DNA of 64,000 nt from assembly GCF_022288725.1 (NCBI RefSeq), contig NZ_JAKNTA010000013.1:30580-94579 (forward strand), written 5' to 3'. The notes under the pieces were generated by a model. That model was not told the origin of the DNA. It saw only the letters and a program-made list of their open reading frames with translations, and did no database searches. This document shows, in pieces, positions 48,786-56,531 of this stretch. Each line of letters begins with the position of its first letter. The first letter of the stretch is position 1. Position numbers and translations under genes: made by a program. The stretch comes from Kitasatospora sp. A2-31. GTDB taxonomy: Bacteria > Actinomycetota > Actinomycetes > Streptomycetales > Streptomycetaceae.

Positions 48786-49028
48786 TCGGGGCGGGTGGTC
48801 TCGTGCCGCACCGAAGCCGATCAAGGGGTGGGCGGTACGCGGCAGATCCGTTCGGGCCCGAGTGGGTGGGCCAGTGGTCCCTGCATCGAGGTGTTCCGCA
48901 GGCCGGGTGCCGGTGCGGAACTGCCAGGGTTGTGTGGTGTGGATGGACGGGGCGGCGCACGCGGCAGCGAGGAGGATCCGGTGGACGGGAGCCGTGACAT
49001 CGCGGCTCCTGACGAGCCGTGCGGTCAT
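48786..49028 (-). pseudogene. Truncated Acg-type nitroreductase remnant
   Basis: From ATG 49028 the frame gives VHRILLAAACAAPSIHTTQPWQFRTG. This matches the N-terminus of actinobacterial Acg/Rv2032-like FMN nitroreductases ('...AAPS.HN.QPW.F'). After about 49 residues the match weakens near the DosR-like box at 48881. A faint match may continue to LPRTAHPLIGFGAA (about 48790). The rest of the roughly 330-residue enzyme, including the FMN-binding C-terminal part, is missing. The frame then runs without a stop into the STAS gene. Acg proteins are classic members of the DosR regulon, so this looks like a decayed cluster member. Confidence 0.5.
48868..48881 (-). promoter_or_regulatory. DosR-like box A
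   Basis: On the minus strand it reads GGGACCACTGGCCC, differing by one base from boxes at 50757 and 50916. It lies 140 bp upstream of the STAS gene start. Confidence 0.55.
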
Positions 49029-49084
49029 GGGGGGTGGGTCGTCCCCTTCAGAGGCGCCGAAGTGGCTGAGCGTGGTCGGCACGG

Positions 49085-49720
49085 TCAGCCCGTCCGGTTG
49101 TCGCGTGAGGCCCGGCCGCTCCACACGGGCTCCAGCAGTGCCCAGGAGTGTTGCCAGGCCAGGTCGGCCCGGCGGTCCAGGGCGTCCAGGCGGATGCCGA
49201 GACCGGCGAGGACGAGGACGCCGAGGCTTCCGAGGAGGAACAGCCCGAGGCAGGCCGCCTTGGCGGCGACGGCGGCCGATCCGAGCGGGGGAGCCACGGA
49301 GTGGCCGGCGTCGTCGACCCAGATGCCGACGGTCGAACCGGGGGCCGTGCCGCCCGGTACCGGGACGTCGCCCGTGGTGCGCTGCCCGGTGGGGTCGGCC
49401 CAGGCGGCATCAGCCTCGTACCGCCACCCGCCGTTGTGGGCGCCGGACTGTCGCCGCGCCGGAGTGAGCACGACCGCCTCGACCTGGTGGAGGCGGGCGG
49501 CCGTCACCGAGGCCTGGTGCCGGACAACGGTGAAGTCGGCCGCCGCCGCGCCCGCGCCGCCGAGCACGGCGAGTCCGATGCCGAGGACGGCCAGTGCCAG
49601 GGCCCGGCTGCGCGAGCGGTCGATCGGGCGGACCATCGGGTTCAGGTCCTTCCCCAGCGCCTGCCGGAGGTGGCGGCGGAAGGGCGGTAGCGGGTCGGCT
49701 TGCTCGGGTGCGGTGGTCAT
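49085..49720 (-). CDS. Rv1733c-like two-helix membrane protein
   Basis: This is a 211-residue membrane protein. One helix is at about residues 40-62 (ALALAVLGIGLAVLGGAGAAAA) and a second at about 155-178 (AACLGLFLLGSLGVLVLAGLGI). The extracytoplasmic segment between them contains WRYEADAAWADPTGQRTTGDVPVPGGTAPGSTVGIWVDDAG, which is the Rv1733c family signature. The C-terminus (RRADLAWQHSWALLEPVWSGR) is cytoplasmic. Rv1733c is a DosR-regulated gene in Mycobacterium tuberculosis with unknown function. ATG 49720 has GGAG upstream. It follows the universal stress gene at 49779, probably in one operon. Confidence 0.83.
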   Translation of the reverse strand: MTTAPEQADPLPPFRRHLRQALGKDLNPMVRPIDRSRSRALALAVLGIGLAVLGGAGAAAADFTVVRHQASVTAARLHQVEAVVLTPARRQSGAHNGGWRYEADAAWADPTGQRTTGDVPVPGGTAPGSTVGIWVDDAGHSVAPPLGSAAVAAKAACLGLFLLGSLGVLVLAGLGIRLDALDRRADLAWQHSWALLEPVWSGRASRDNRTG

Positions 49721-49778
49721 TCCCGGTACTCCTTCGTGGACGGTCTGGCAGGTGGCGGCGTCCGGAGGGCGCTCGATC

Positions 49779-50651
49779 TCAGGAGTGGGGGATGACCGCC
49801 ACCGGGACGGTGGAGTGGTGCAGCACGGCGTGCGCGACGGGCCCGAGCAGCGCGCCGACGTGATGACGGCGCTCGCGGCGGCCGATGACGACCAGCTCGG
49901 CACCGGCGGCGGCGTCCAGGACGGCCCTCGCCGCGCTCCCGAGCCGGATGTCCTCGACGACGTTGACGCCAGGGTGGCTTGCGCGCTGGCCGGCGAGGTG
50001 CCCGGACAGCACGGCGGACTCCGTCCTCTTCTGTGCCGGGAGATCCACGGGTGGCGGGACGACTCCTCCGAAGGCCCAGGCCGGGACCGGCTCCCAGCCG
50101 TGGACGGCGCGCAGGGTGGCGCCGCGGCGTTCCGCCTCGGTGAAGGCGAAGTCAAGGACGGCTTCGCCCGGTTGGCGCGAGTCGATCCCGACCACGATGT
50201 CGCCCGTAGCACGGGCGACATCGTGGTCGGGAGACCTTCCGCTGACGAGGACCGTGGGGACCGTGGCGCGGGCGGCGACCGCGAGGGAGACCGAGCCGAC
50301 CAGCAGTCCGGCGAATCCCCCGAGCCCTCGGGTGCCGAGCACCAGCATCTCCTGGCCGGCTGCTTCGGCGATCAGGCCGTCGACCGGGTCGTCGGGCCGC
50401 ACGGCGACCTCCACCGCCAGGCCCGGGTGGGCGACGCGGATGCGGTCGGCGACGCGGGCGAGGGCGTCGAGCGCGGCGGGCCTGAGGTCACCGGAGTTCG
50501 ACCGGTCCACGTTCTCACCGCTCAGCCAGGGCCAGACGTGGAGAAGGCACAGTGCCGATCCCAGTCTCTGAGCCTCCTGCGCAGCCCACACGGCGGCGGC
50601 CTCGCTCTGAGGTGAGCCGTCGAGGCCCACCAGGACCTGTCGTGTCGTCAC
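49779..50651 (-). CDS. Universal stress protein, tandem UspA domains
   Basis: This is a 290-residue protein of two Usp domains (about 1-145 and 150-290). The first has VLVGLDGSPQSEAAAVWAAQEA and the ATP-binding pattern LGTRGLGGFAGLLVGSVSLAVAARA (Gly-x2-Gly-x9-Gly-Ser). The second has VVGIDSRQPGEAVLDFAFTEAERRG and a weaker nucleotide site (GRRERRHHVGALLGPVAHAVLHH). GTG 50651 has GAGGAG upstream. A DosR-like box lies 105 bp before the start. Such tandem Usps are strongly induced in low oxygen and dormancy in actinobacteria. Confidence 0.92.
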   Translation of the reverse strand: MTTRQVLVGLDGSPQSEAAAVWAAQEAQRLGSALCLLHVWPWLSGENVDRSNSGDLRPAALDALARVADRIRVAHPGLAVEVAVRPDDPVDGLIAEAAGQEMLVLGTRGLGGFAGLLVGSVSLAVAARATVPTVLVSGRSPDHDVARATGDIVVGIDSRQPGEAVLDFAFTEAERRGATLRAVHGWEPVPAWAFGGVVPPPVDLPAQKRTESAVLSGHLAGQRASHPGVNVVEDIRLGSAARAVLDAAAGAELVVIGRRERRHHVGALLGPVAHAVLHHSTVPVAVIPHS

Positions 50652-50756
50652 GATCGCTCCTCACTTGACGCTTCGGTAGGGCTGGGTGCCGACCGGCTGT
50701 GCACAAATCTCCCGTCGGGCCGAGCGGGAGCCAAGGGACTGACGGGACCCGGTGGT

Positions 50757-50770
50757 GGGCCGGTGGTCCC
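50757..50770 (-). promoter_or_regulatory. DosR-like box B
   Basis: GGGACCACCGGCCC on the minus strand, 105 bp upstream of the leftward universal stress gene. It is identical to box C, which serves the rightward gene in the same 425-bp interval. Confidence 0.6.
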
Positions 50771-50915
50771 TGTGGGGCGCGGCGGACGGTGCGTCGCGCG
50801 CCGGTGCGCGCCGTGCCCCCACCTCCCCGCAGGGCCGGCAGTCCCCTCTCCGGGGTCGTACGTCCCGGCGGCGGGCCGCCCCCGTCGGGCCCTTTGCCGG
50901 CGTCAGGGAGCGACA

Positions 50916-50929
50916 GGGACCACCGGCCC
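50916..50929 (+). promoter_or_regulatory. DosR-like box C
   Basis: GGGACCACCGGCCC on the plus strand, 147 bp upstream of the universal stress gene starting at 51077. It is an exact inverted copy of box B, 146 bp away. Confidence 0.6.
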
Positions 50930-51076
50930 CTCCCCTCAGGCGGAGTATGGCCTGTTCGGCCCTGCGCCGACGCAGGCCGCAGGGTGACGATGAGGGCCTG
51001 TCCACAGTCGGCGGTCGGTCGAGCCGGCAGATCCGGAGGGGAGCGCAGGGGGGCCGAACGTTAGGAGATCAGCACC

Positions 51077-51874
51077 ATGGAGCTACCCGTCGTCGTCGGA
51101 ATCGACGGCTCCGAAGCCGGCCTGGCCGCTGCCGACTGGGCCGCCCGCGAGGCGCTGCTGCGCGGCTGCCCGCTGCGCGTCCTGCACGCGCTGCCACTGA
51201 TGCCTCATCTGCTCCCCAGTTGGTCGGCAGGACGGCAACCCGACCCGGGCGCCCTGCTGCACGAGGTCCGCCACATCCTGGCGGTGCGCTACCCGCAGCT
51301 GGAGACCCGCACCGACGAGGTTCACGACATCGCCACCGCAGCGCTGGTGGCCGCCGGGGAGGACGCCGAACTGCTCGTCGTCGCCGCCCGCGGCGCCGGC
51401 GGCTTCCCCGGACTGCGCATCGGGTCCACCGCCCTGCACCTGGCAGCCCGAGCCGGCTGCCCGACCGTGGTGCTCCCCGTGGACCCGCCGGGTCCGGAAC
51501 CGCGCGAGCACGTCGTGCTCGGGCTGGACGCCCGCCGACCCGCCGAGGCGGCTCTGGAATTCGCGTTCGCCGCCGCGCACCGCCACCGAGTGCCGCTGCA
51601 CGTCGTCCACGCCTCGGTGGCCGGCGCCCCGGACGACGAGACCGAACTCCTCGCCCGTGCCTTCGAACCGTGGCAGGCCGCCCATCCGGAGGTCGAGGTC
51701 GTCGCGGACACCTGGTGCACCGGAGCGGGCCCGGCACTGGTGGAGGCGTCGGCCAAGGCCCGACTGCTGGTGTTGGGCAGGCGGCCCGCAGCTCTGGCCG
51801 GCTCGCTCGGTCCGGTCGGTCACGCCGTCCTGCACCACGCCGCCTGCCCGGTGGCCGTGATCGCGGAGGCGTGA
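51077..51874 (+). CDS. Universal stress protein, tandem UspA domains
   Basis: This is a 265-residue tandem Usp. Domain 1 starts LPVVVGIDGSEAGLAAADWAAREA and has VAARGAGGFPGLRIGSTALHLAARA (Gly-x2-Gly-x9-Gly-Ser). Domain 2 starts VVLGLDARRPAEAALEFAFAAAH and ends with LGRRPAALAGSLGPVGHAVLHHAACPVAVI. ATG 51077 has TAGGAG upstream. It lies divergently from the Usp at 49779 across an interval with two DosR-like boxes. Confidence 0.92.
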   Translation: MELPVVVGIDGSEAGLAAADWAAREALLRGCPLRVLHALPLMPHLLPSWSAGRQPDPGALLHEVRHILAVRYPQLETRTDEVHDIATAALVAAGEDAELLVVAARGAGGFPGLRIGSTALHLAARAGCPTVVLPVDPPGPEPREHVVLGLDARRPAEAALEFAFAAAHRHRVPLHVVHASVAGAPDDETELLARAFEPWQAAHPEVEVVADTWCTGAGPALVEASAKARLLVLGRRPAALAGSLGPVGHAVLHHAACPVAVIAEA

Positions 51875-51876
51875 GC

Positions 51877-51890
51877 GGGACCTTCGGGCC
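51877..51890 (+). promoter_or_regulatory. DosR-like box D
   Basis: GGGACCTTCGGGCC, two bases after the stop of the previous gene and about 115 bp upstream of the Usp start at 52005. It fits GGGACC-N2-Y-GG-N-CC. Confidence 0.45.
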
Positions 51891-52004
51891 GTGCCCGGGC
51901 TGTTCGGCCCCTGTGGCCGGTGCCCGGCAGACCGGGAGCCTTGGGAGAGGACGTCAGGTCGCGTGCAGCAGCGCCGCGACCGTCGAACGAGGAGGAGCGT
52001 CATC

Positions 52005-52865
52005 ATGTCGCACGCCGTAGTGGTCGGAGTCGACGGATCGGAACCGAGCAAGGCCGCGGCCGAGTGGGCCGCTCAGCAGGCCTACCGCAGTGGCCGGCCG
52101 CTGCGGATGATCCACGCCGGGGCAGCGGAGCCCTTTGCGCCCACGGAGCCCGACGGCGGCGGCGAGCCCCTTCCGCAGCCGGTGCTCGCCGTGCGGGACC
52201 ACATCGCGCGCGTGCTGCCGGGTCTGGAGACCACCTGCCGGCACCTCCCCGGCAATCCGGCGTACGTGCTGGCGGCTGCCGGCGGGCGGGACGGCCTGCT
52301 CGTCGTCGGCTCGCGCGGCTCAGGCGGGTTCACCGGTCTGCTGGTCGGCTCGACCGCGCTGCGCACGGCGACGCGTGCGCATTGTCCCGTGGTCCTGGTC
52401 CGAGCCGGGGCGGACGGACAGGGGGCCGCCTCCGGTGACGTGGTGGTCGGGCTGGACAGCGCTCTGCCCGGTGGCGAGGTGCTCGCCTTCGCCTTCGAGC
52501 AGGCCGCCGCGCGTGGCGCGACGCTACGGGCGCTGGAGAGCCGGACGCTTCCCGCCGGGCCGTACGTGACGGAGGCCCCGGTGGGGCAGCGTGAGATCAG
52601 GGAGTCCATGGCGGCGGCGGAGCTGGTGCGTCTTCAGGACGCGCTGGCGCCCTGGCGCGAGAAGTTCCCCGAGGTCCGCGTCGAGGCCGAGGTGACGGCC
52701 TGGCCGGCCGGGCGGGCCCTGGTGGAGGCGTCGCGGGGAGCCTCGTTGACGGTGGTGGGCCGCCGGACGTCCGGGCTGCACGCGGCCGCACCGTGGCTGG
52801 GCGGAGTGGCCCACGCCGTCGTGCACCACGCGCACAGCCCGGTGGCGGTCGTGCCGCACGACTGA
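52005..52865 (+). CDS. Universal stress protein, tandem UspA domains
   Basis: This is a 286-residue tandem Usp: AVVVGVDGSEPSKAAAEWAAQQA, the ATP site VGSRGSGGFTGLLVGSTALRTATRA, then a second domain from DVVVGLDSALPGGEVLAFAFEQAAARG to VGRRTSGLHAAAPWLGGVAHAVVHHAHSPVAVVPHD. ATG 52005 has GGAGGAG upstream. It is the third Usp in the cluster and a close paralogue of the other two. It is followed by a very strong terminator hairpin. Confidence 0.92.
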   Translation: MSHAVVVGVDGSEPSKAAAEWAAQQAYRSGRPLRMIHAGAAEPFAPTEPDGGGEPLPQPVLAVRDHIARVLPGLETTCRHLPGNPAYVLAAAGGRDGLLVVGSRGSGGFTGLLVGSTALRTATRAHCPVVLVRAGADGQGAASGDVVVGLDSALPGGEVLAFAFEQAAARGATLRALESRTLPAGPYVTEAPVGQREIRESMAAAELVRLQDALAPWREKFPEVRVEAEVTAWPAGRALVEASRGASLTVVGRRTSGLHAAAPWLGGVAHAVVHHAHSPVAVVPHD

Positions 52866-52874
52866 GCCGTCCGC

Positions 52875-52928
52875 GCCGGTGGTGGCCGTGGCGCCGGCCC
52901 GCAGGTCGGCGCCACGGCCACCACCGGC
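52875..52928. terminator. Very strong bidirectional terminator
   Basis: A perfect 22-bp stem (52875-52896 with 52907-52928) with a 10-base loop lies between the convergent Usp and pyruvate oxidase genes. Confidence 0.85.
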
Positions 52929-52996
52929 GTTCCGGGCGCCGCCGGGCTCCAAGGTGCAGGGCTCCGGGGCGCCGGGGCCGGGTCGTGCGGGTGGAG

Positions 52997-53025
52997 CGGG
53001 GAGGCGGGTGGCGCCCGCCTCCCCG
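52997..53025 (-). terminator. Terminator hairpin of the pyruvate oxidase operon
   Basis: CGGGGAGGCGGG / CCCGCCTCCCCG, a perfect 12-bp stem with a 5-base loop, lies 10 bp after the stop of the gene ending at 53035. Confidence 0.7.
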
Positions 53026-53034
53026 GGGCGGGCG

Positions 53035-54762
53035 TCAGCCGCCGTGACTGCGGAGCGTCTCCTTGACCTTGGCGATCGCGAAGCCCCACCCCTGCTCGAC
53101 GGTCGGCTTGCCGGGGACCGCGAGTTCCCGGGGGTTGGTCAGGACGTCGAGCACCACCGGTCCCGGCGTCTCGAAGGCCCGCCGCACGCCGTCGAGCAGT
53201 TCGGAGGGGCGGGTGACCCGGATGCCGGTCAGGCCGAGAGCGGTGGCGACCGCGCTGAAGTCCGGGTTGTCCAGCTCCGTGCCGAACTCGGGGAGCCCGG
53301 CCTGCTCCTGCTCCAGTTTGACCATGCCGAGGCGGCGGTTGTCGAACACCACGAGCTTCACCGGCAGCCGGTGGGTCCGGATCGTCATCAGGTCGCCGAG
53401 GAGCATGCTCAGGCCGCCGTCGCCGCAGAACGCCACGACCTGCCGGTCGGGGGCCCAGAGCTGCGCGCCGATGGCCTGGGGCATGGCGTTGGCCATCGAG
53501 CCCAGGTTGTACGAGCCCAGCAGCCGCCGGCGGCCGTGCATGGTCACGAACCGGGACAGCCAGACGGTTGCCATGCCCGTGTCGGAGGTGAAGACGGCGT
53601 CGTCGCTCGCGCATGCGTTCACGGCGGCGGCCAAGGCCTCCGGGCGGACGTCGTGGGCCCGGTTGTCCAGCGCGCTGCGCAGGCGGCCGAGCAGGTGGTG
53701 GTCGTGGTCGGGGTCCGCCAGCCGCCGCTGGCCGGCGGTCCACTGCTCGAAGCGCTCACGAGCCGCTTCGAGGTGGGCTCGGTCCGCGACGGGCCGCAGG
53801 TGCGGGAGGAGGGCTCGGAGGGTGGCCCCGGTGTCGCCCGCCAGTCCCACGTCGAGGGGCACCCGGCGGCCGAGGTGGCGTTCGAGGAGGTCGATCTGGA
53901 CGACCTTGCGGCCGGTGGGGTACCAGTCCCGATAGGGGAAGTCCGTGCCGAGCATGATCAGGGTGTCGCAGGCGTCCAGCGCCCCGGCGGCTGCGGGGTT
54001 GCCGATCAGACCGGTCTGTCCGACCTGGTAGGGGTTGTCCCCCTCGAATCCCTCCTTGGCCTTGAGGGTGAGGATCATGGGTGCGCACAGGCGTTCGGCG
54101 AGTTCCAGCACCTCCCCGCGGGCCTCCCTGGCGCCCTGGCCGACCAGGAGGGTCACCCGTTCGGAGGTGTTCACGAGGTCGGCGGCTTCCCGGATGCCGG
54201 CGTCGTCGGCGCGGGTGACCGGGCGGGCACGCAGGAAGCGGGCAGGGCGGTCGTCCGCCACCTCCTGGTCCCCCAGGTCGCCGGGGACCGTCAACACCGC
54301 CACGCCACGCTCGCTGATCGCGCAGCGGACGGCGGTCTCCAGCATCCTCGGCAGTTGGTCCGGCGAGGTCACGGTCGCCCGGAAGACCGCGACGTCCCGG
54401 AACAGCAGGTCGTTGTCGACCTCCTGGAAGTAGTCGCTGCCCAGCTCGGCGGAGGGGACCTGTCCGGCGATGGCCAGCAGCGGGGTCCGGCTCTTGGCCG
54501 CGTCGTACAGTCCGTTGAGCAGGTGCACCGATCCGGGCCCCACGGTACCCATGCACACGCCCAGGGTTCCCGACAGCTGGGACTGGGCGCCGGCCGCGAA
54601 GGCCGCGGCCTCTTCGTGGCGACAGCCGATCCAGTCGAGGCCTTCGGTGGTGCGGATGGCGTCGGTCAGCGGGTTCAAGGCGTCGCCGACGACGCCGAAC
54701 ACATGGCGTACACCCAGCTCCTGCAGGGCGTCGACGATCACGCGGGCGACGGTACGTGCCAC
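53035..54762 (-). CDS. poxB: Thiamine-dependent pyruvate oxidase/dehydrogenase (quinone-type)
   Basis: This 575-residue ThDP enzyme has the PYR domain start ARVIVDALQELGVRHVFGVVGDALNPL, with the catalytic Glu in CRHEEAAAFAAGAQSQL. The FAD-type middle domain lies around 190-340. The ThDP motif is VVAFCGDGGLSMLLGDLMTIRTHRLPVKLVVFDN. Overall length fits PoxB, which decarboxylates pyruvate to acetate and passes electrons to quinone. GTG 54762 has AAGGGA upstream. It lies 19 bp after the glutamate-synthase-like gene in one operon. Such enzymes allow ATP-free carbon overflow under slow growth. Confidence 0.9.
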   Translation of the reverse strand: MARTVARVIVDALQELGVRHVFGVVGDALNPLTDAIRTTEGLDWIGCRHEEAAAFAAGAQSQLSGTLGVCMGTVGPGSVHLLNGLYDAAKSRTPLLAIAGQVPSAELGSDYFQEVDNDLLFRDVAVFRATVTSPDQLPRMLETAVRCAISERGVAVLTVPGDLGDQEVADDRPARFLRARPVTRADDAGIREAADLVNTSERVTLLVGQGAREARGEVLELAERLCAPMILTLKAKEGFEGDNPYQVGQTGLIGNPAAAGALDACDTLIMLGTDFPYRDWYPTGRKVVQIDLLERHLGRRVPLDVGLAGDTGATLRALLPHLRPVADRAHLEAARERFEQWTAGQRRLADPDHDHHLLGRLRSALDNRAHDVRPEALAAAVNACASDDAVFTSDTGMATVWLSRFVTMHGRRRLLGSYNLGSMANAMPQAIGAQLWAPDRQVVAFCGDGGLSMLLGDLMTIRTHRLPVKLVVFDNRRLGMVKLEQEQAGLPEFGTELDNPDFSAVATALGLTGIRVTRPSELLDGVRRAFETPGPVVLDVLTNPRELAVPGKPTVEQGWGFAIAKVKETLRSHGG

Positions 54763-54781
54763 GGGGTTTCCCTTCGGGGTG

Positions 54782-56365
54782 TCAGACGGTGAACCGGTCG
54801 GGGTGGGCGGCCTCCCAGTCGGGTGCCCAGGAGCGGGGCGGGTCCTGGAGCAACTGCCCTGGCGCCAGCCAGGGATGGAGGTCCGCGTACGAGCGGATGG
54901 TCTGCGGGTCGATGCGGCGCTGGAGCATGTGCGGCTGCAGCTGGGAGGGGTCGTCGACTCCCATGGCGGCCATGATCTGCAGGGCGCTCTTGACGGTGGC
55001 CTCCTGGTAGCGCCGCACGCGCTGGGACTTGTCGCCCACGTGCAGGGCGCGGGCCCGCCGCGGGTCATGAGTGGCCACGCCGACGGGGCAGGTGTTGGTG
55101 TGGCAGCGCTGGGCCTGGATGCAGCCGAGGGCGAACATCATGGCCCGGGCGGCATTGGTGTAGTCGGCCCCTTGGATCAGCCGCTTCACCAGGTCGCTGC
55201 CGGTGGCGACCTTGCCGCTGGCGCCGATCCGGATCCGGTCGCGCAGACCGGTACCGACCAGCGCGTTGTGGACCGTCATCAGGCCCTCGGTGAGAGGCAG
55301 TCCGACGTGGTCGGCGAACTCCAGGGGGGCTGCTCCGGTTCCGCCCTCCGCTCCGTCGACGACGATGAAGTCCGGTGCCACCCCCTCCTCCAGCATGGCC
55401 TTGCACACCGCGAGGAACTGGCTGCGCGAGCCGACGCAGAGCTTGAACCCGGTCGGTTTGCCGTCCGCGAGCGCGCGCATCCGACCGATGAAGCGCACCA
55501 GTTCGCGCGGGGTGGTGAAGACCCGGTGGTGGGGCGGGGAGACGACGGTCCGTCCCTGCGGGACGCCGCGGACCTTCGCGATCTCCGCGTCCACCTTCGG
55601 CCCGGGCAGGACGCCGCCGATTCCCGGCTTGGCGCCCTGGCTGAGTTTCAGCGACACGCACCTGACCTGCGGGTGCGCCGCCTTCTCGGCGAACAGAGCG
55701 GGGTCGAAGTCCCCGTTCCCGGTGCGACAGCCGAAGTAGCCGGTACCGATCTCCCACACCAGATCGCCGCCCGGCCGCAGGTGGTACTCGGACAGCCCGC
55801 CCTCGCCCGTGTCGTGGGCGAAGCCGCCCATTGCGGCACCGGCGTTCAGTGCCAGGACGGCGTTGGCCGACAGCGAGCCGAAGCTCATCGCGGACACGTT
55901 GAGCAGCGCCATGTCGTACGGCCGGGTGCAGTCCGGGCCGCCGATCCGGACCCGCGGGGCGCGGGTGGGCACGGCGACCGGGGCCAGCGATGGTACGAGG
56001 AACTCGCGCCCGCTCGCGTACAGGTCGAGTTCGGTGCCGAAGGGCTCCTCCGCGTCGATCCCTTTGGCCCGCTCGTAGACGATGCTGCGGGTGTCGCGGT
56101 CGAACGGGCGCCCGTCCACGTTCCGCTCGATGAAGTACTGCTGCAGCTCAGGCCGGATGCCCTCCAGGGCGAACCGCAGATGTCCCAGCACGGGATAGTT
56201 GCGCAGCACCGAATGCCGAACCTGCAGCAGATCGGCCGCGGCGAGGGCCGTCACCGCCCCCAGGGGAACGACCGCCAGCCACCACCAGGGTGACACCACG
56301 AAAGCCGCCGCCGCAGCGACGGTCGCCCCGCACACGATCCCGGCGATCCACAGAAGTCTCAGCAC
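54782..56365 (-). CDS. FMN-binding glutamate-synthase-family protein
   Basis: This is a 527-residue protein. An N-terminal hydrophobic segment (residues 1-45: LWIAGIVCGATVAAAAAFVV, WWWLAVVPLGAVTAL) suggests membrane anchoring. The rest is a GltB central/FMN domain: LNVSAMSFGSLSANAVLALNAGAAMGGFAHDTGEGGLSEYH, KPGIGGVLPGPKVDAEIAKVRGV, FIVVDGAEGGTGAAPLEF. The cysteine cluster CIQAQRCHTNTCPVGVATHDP binds a 3Fe-4S centre in glutamate synthases. It lacks the glutaminase domain, so ammonia or another electron role is more likely than glutamine-dependent glutamate synthesis. The GTG start at 56365 has a weak ribosome site. Upstream, GGGACCGGCCC (56449-56459) only partly resembles the DosR-like boxes. 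Confidence 0.9.
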   Translation of the reverse strand: MLRLLWIAGIVCGATVAAAAAFVVSPWWWLAVVPLGAVTALAAADLLQVRHSVLRNYPVLGHLRFALEGIRPELQQYFIERNVDGRPFDRDTRSIVYERAKGIDAEEPFGTELDLYASGREFLVPSLAPVAVPTRAPRVRIGGPDCTRPYDMALLNVSAMSFGSLSANAVLALNAGAAMGGFAHDTGEGGLSEYHLRPGGDLVWEIGTGYFGCRTGNGDFDPALFAEKAAHPQVRCVSLKLSQGAKPGIGGVLPGPKVDAEIAKVRGVPQGRTVVSPPHHRVFTTPRELVRFIGRMRALADGKPTGFKLCVGSRSQFLAVCKAMLEEGVAPDFIVVDGAEGGTGAAPLEFADHVGLPLTEGLMTVHNALVGTGLRDRIRIGASGKVATGSDLVKRLIQGADYTNAARAMMFALGCIQAQRCHTNTCPVGVATHDPRRARALHVGDKSQRVRRYQEATVKSALQIMAAMGVDDPSQLQPHMLQRRIDPQTIRSYADLHPWLAPGQLLQDPPRSWAPDWEAAHPDRFTV

Positions 56366-56531
56366 GAGTGCCGTCTATCCCCGATCACCGCCCGCAATCC
56401 CGCGCCGTCCCGGAGCTCGTGACGAACGCCCGCGGGCGCTGAGAGCCGGGGACCGGCCCTCAGGCCGGGTGCAGGCCGACGGCGCAGGCGGCCGGTCCTG
56501 ACGGCCTGCCTGCGGCGCTCGTGCGCGTCTG

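Noticed and set aside
56449..56459. GGGACCGGCCC upstream of the glutamate-synthase-like gene as a sixth DosR-like box
   Set aside because: It lacks the 3-base spacer seen in the five other sites, so it does not fit the dyad.
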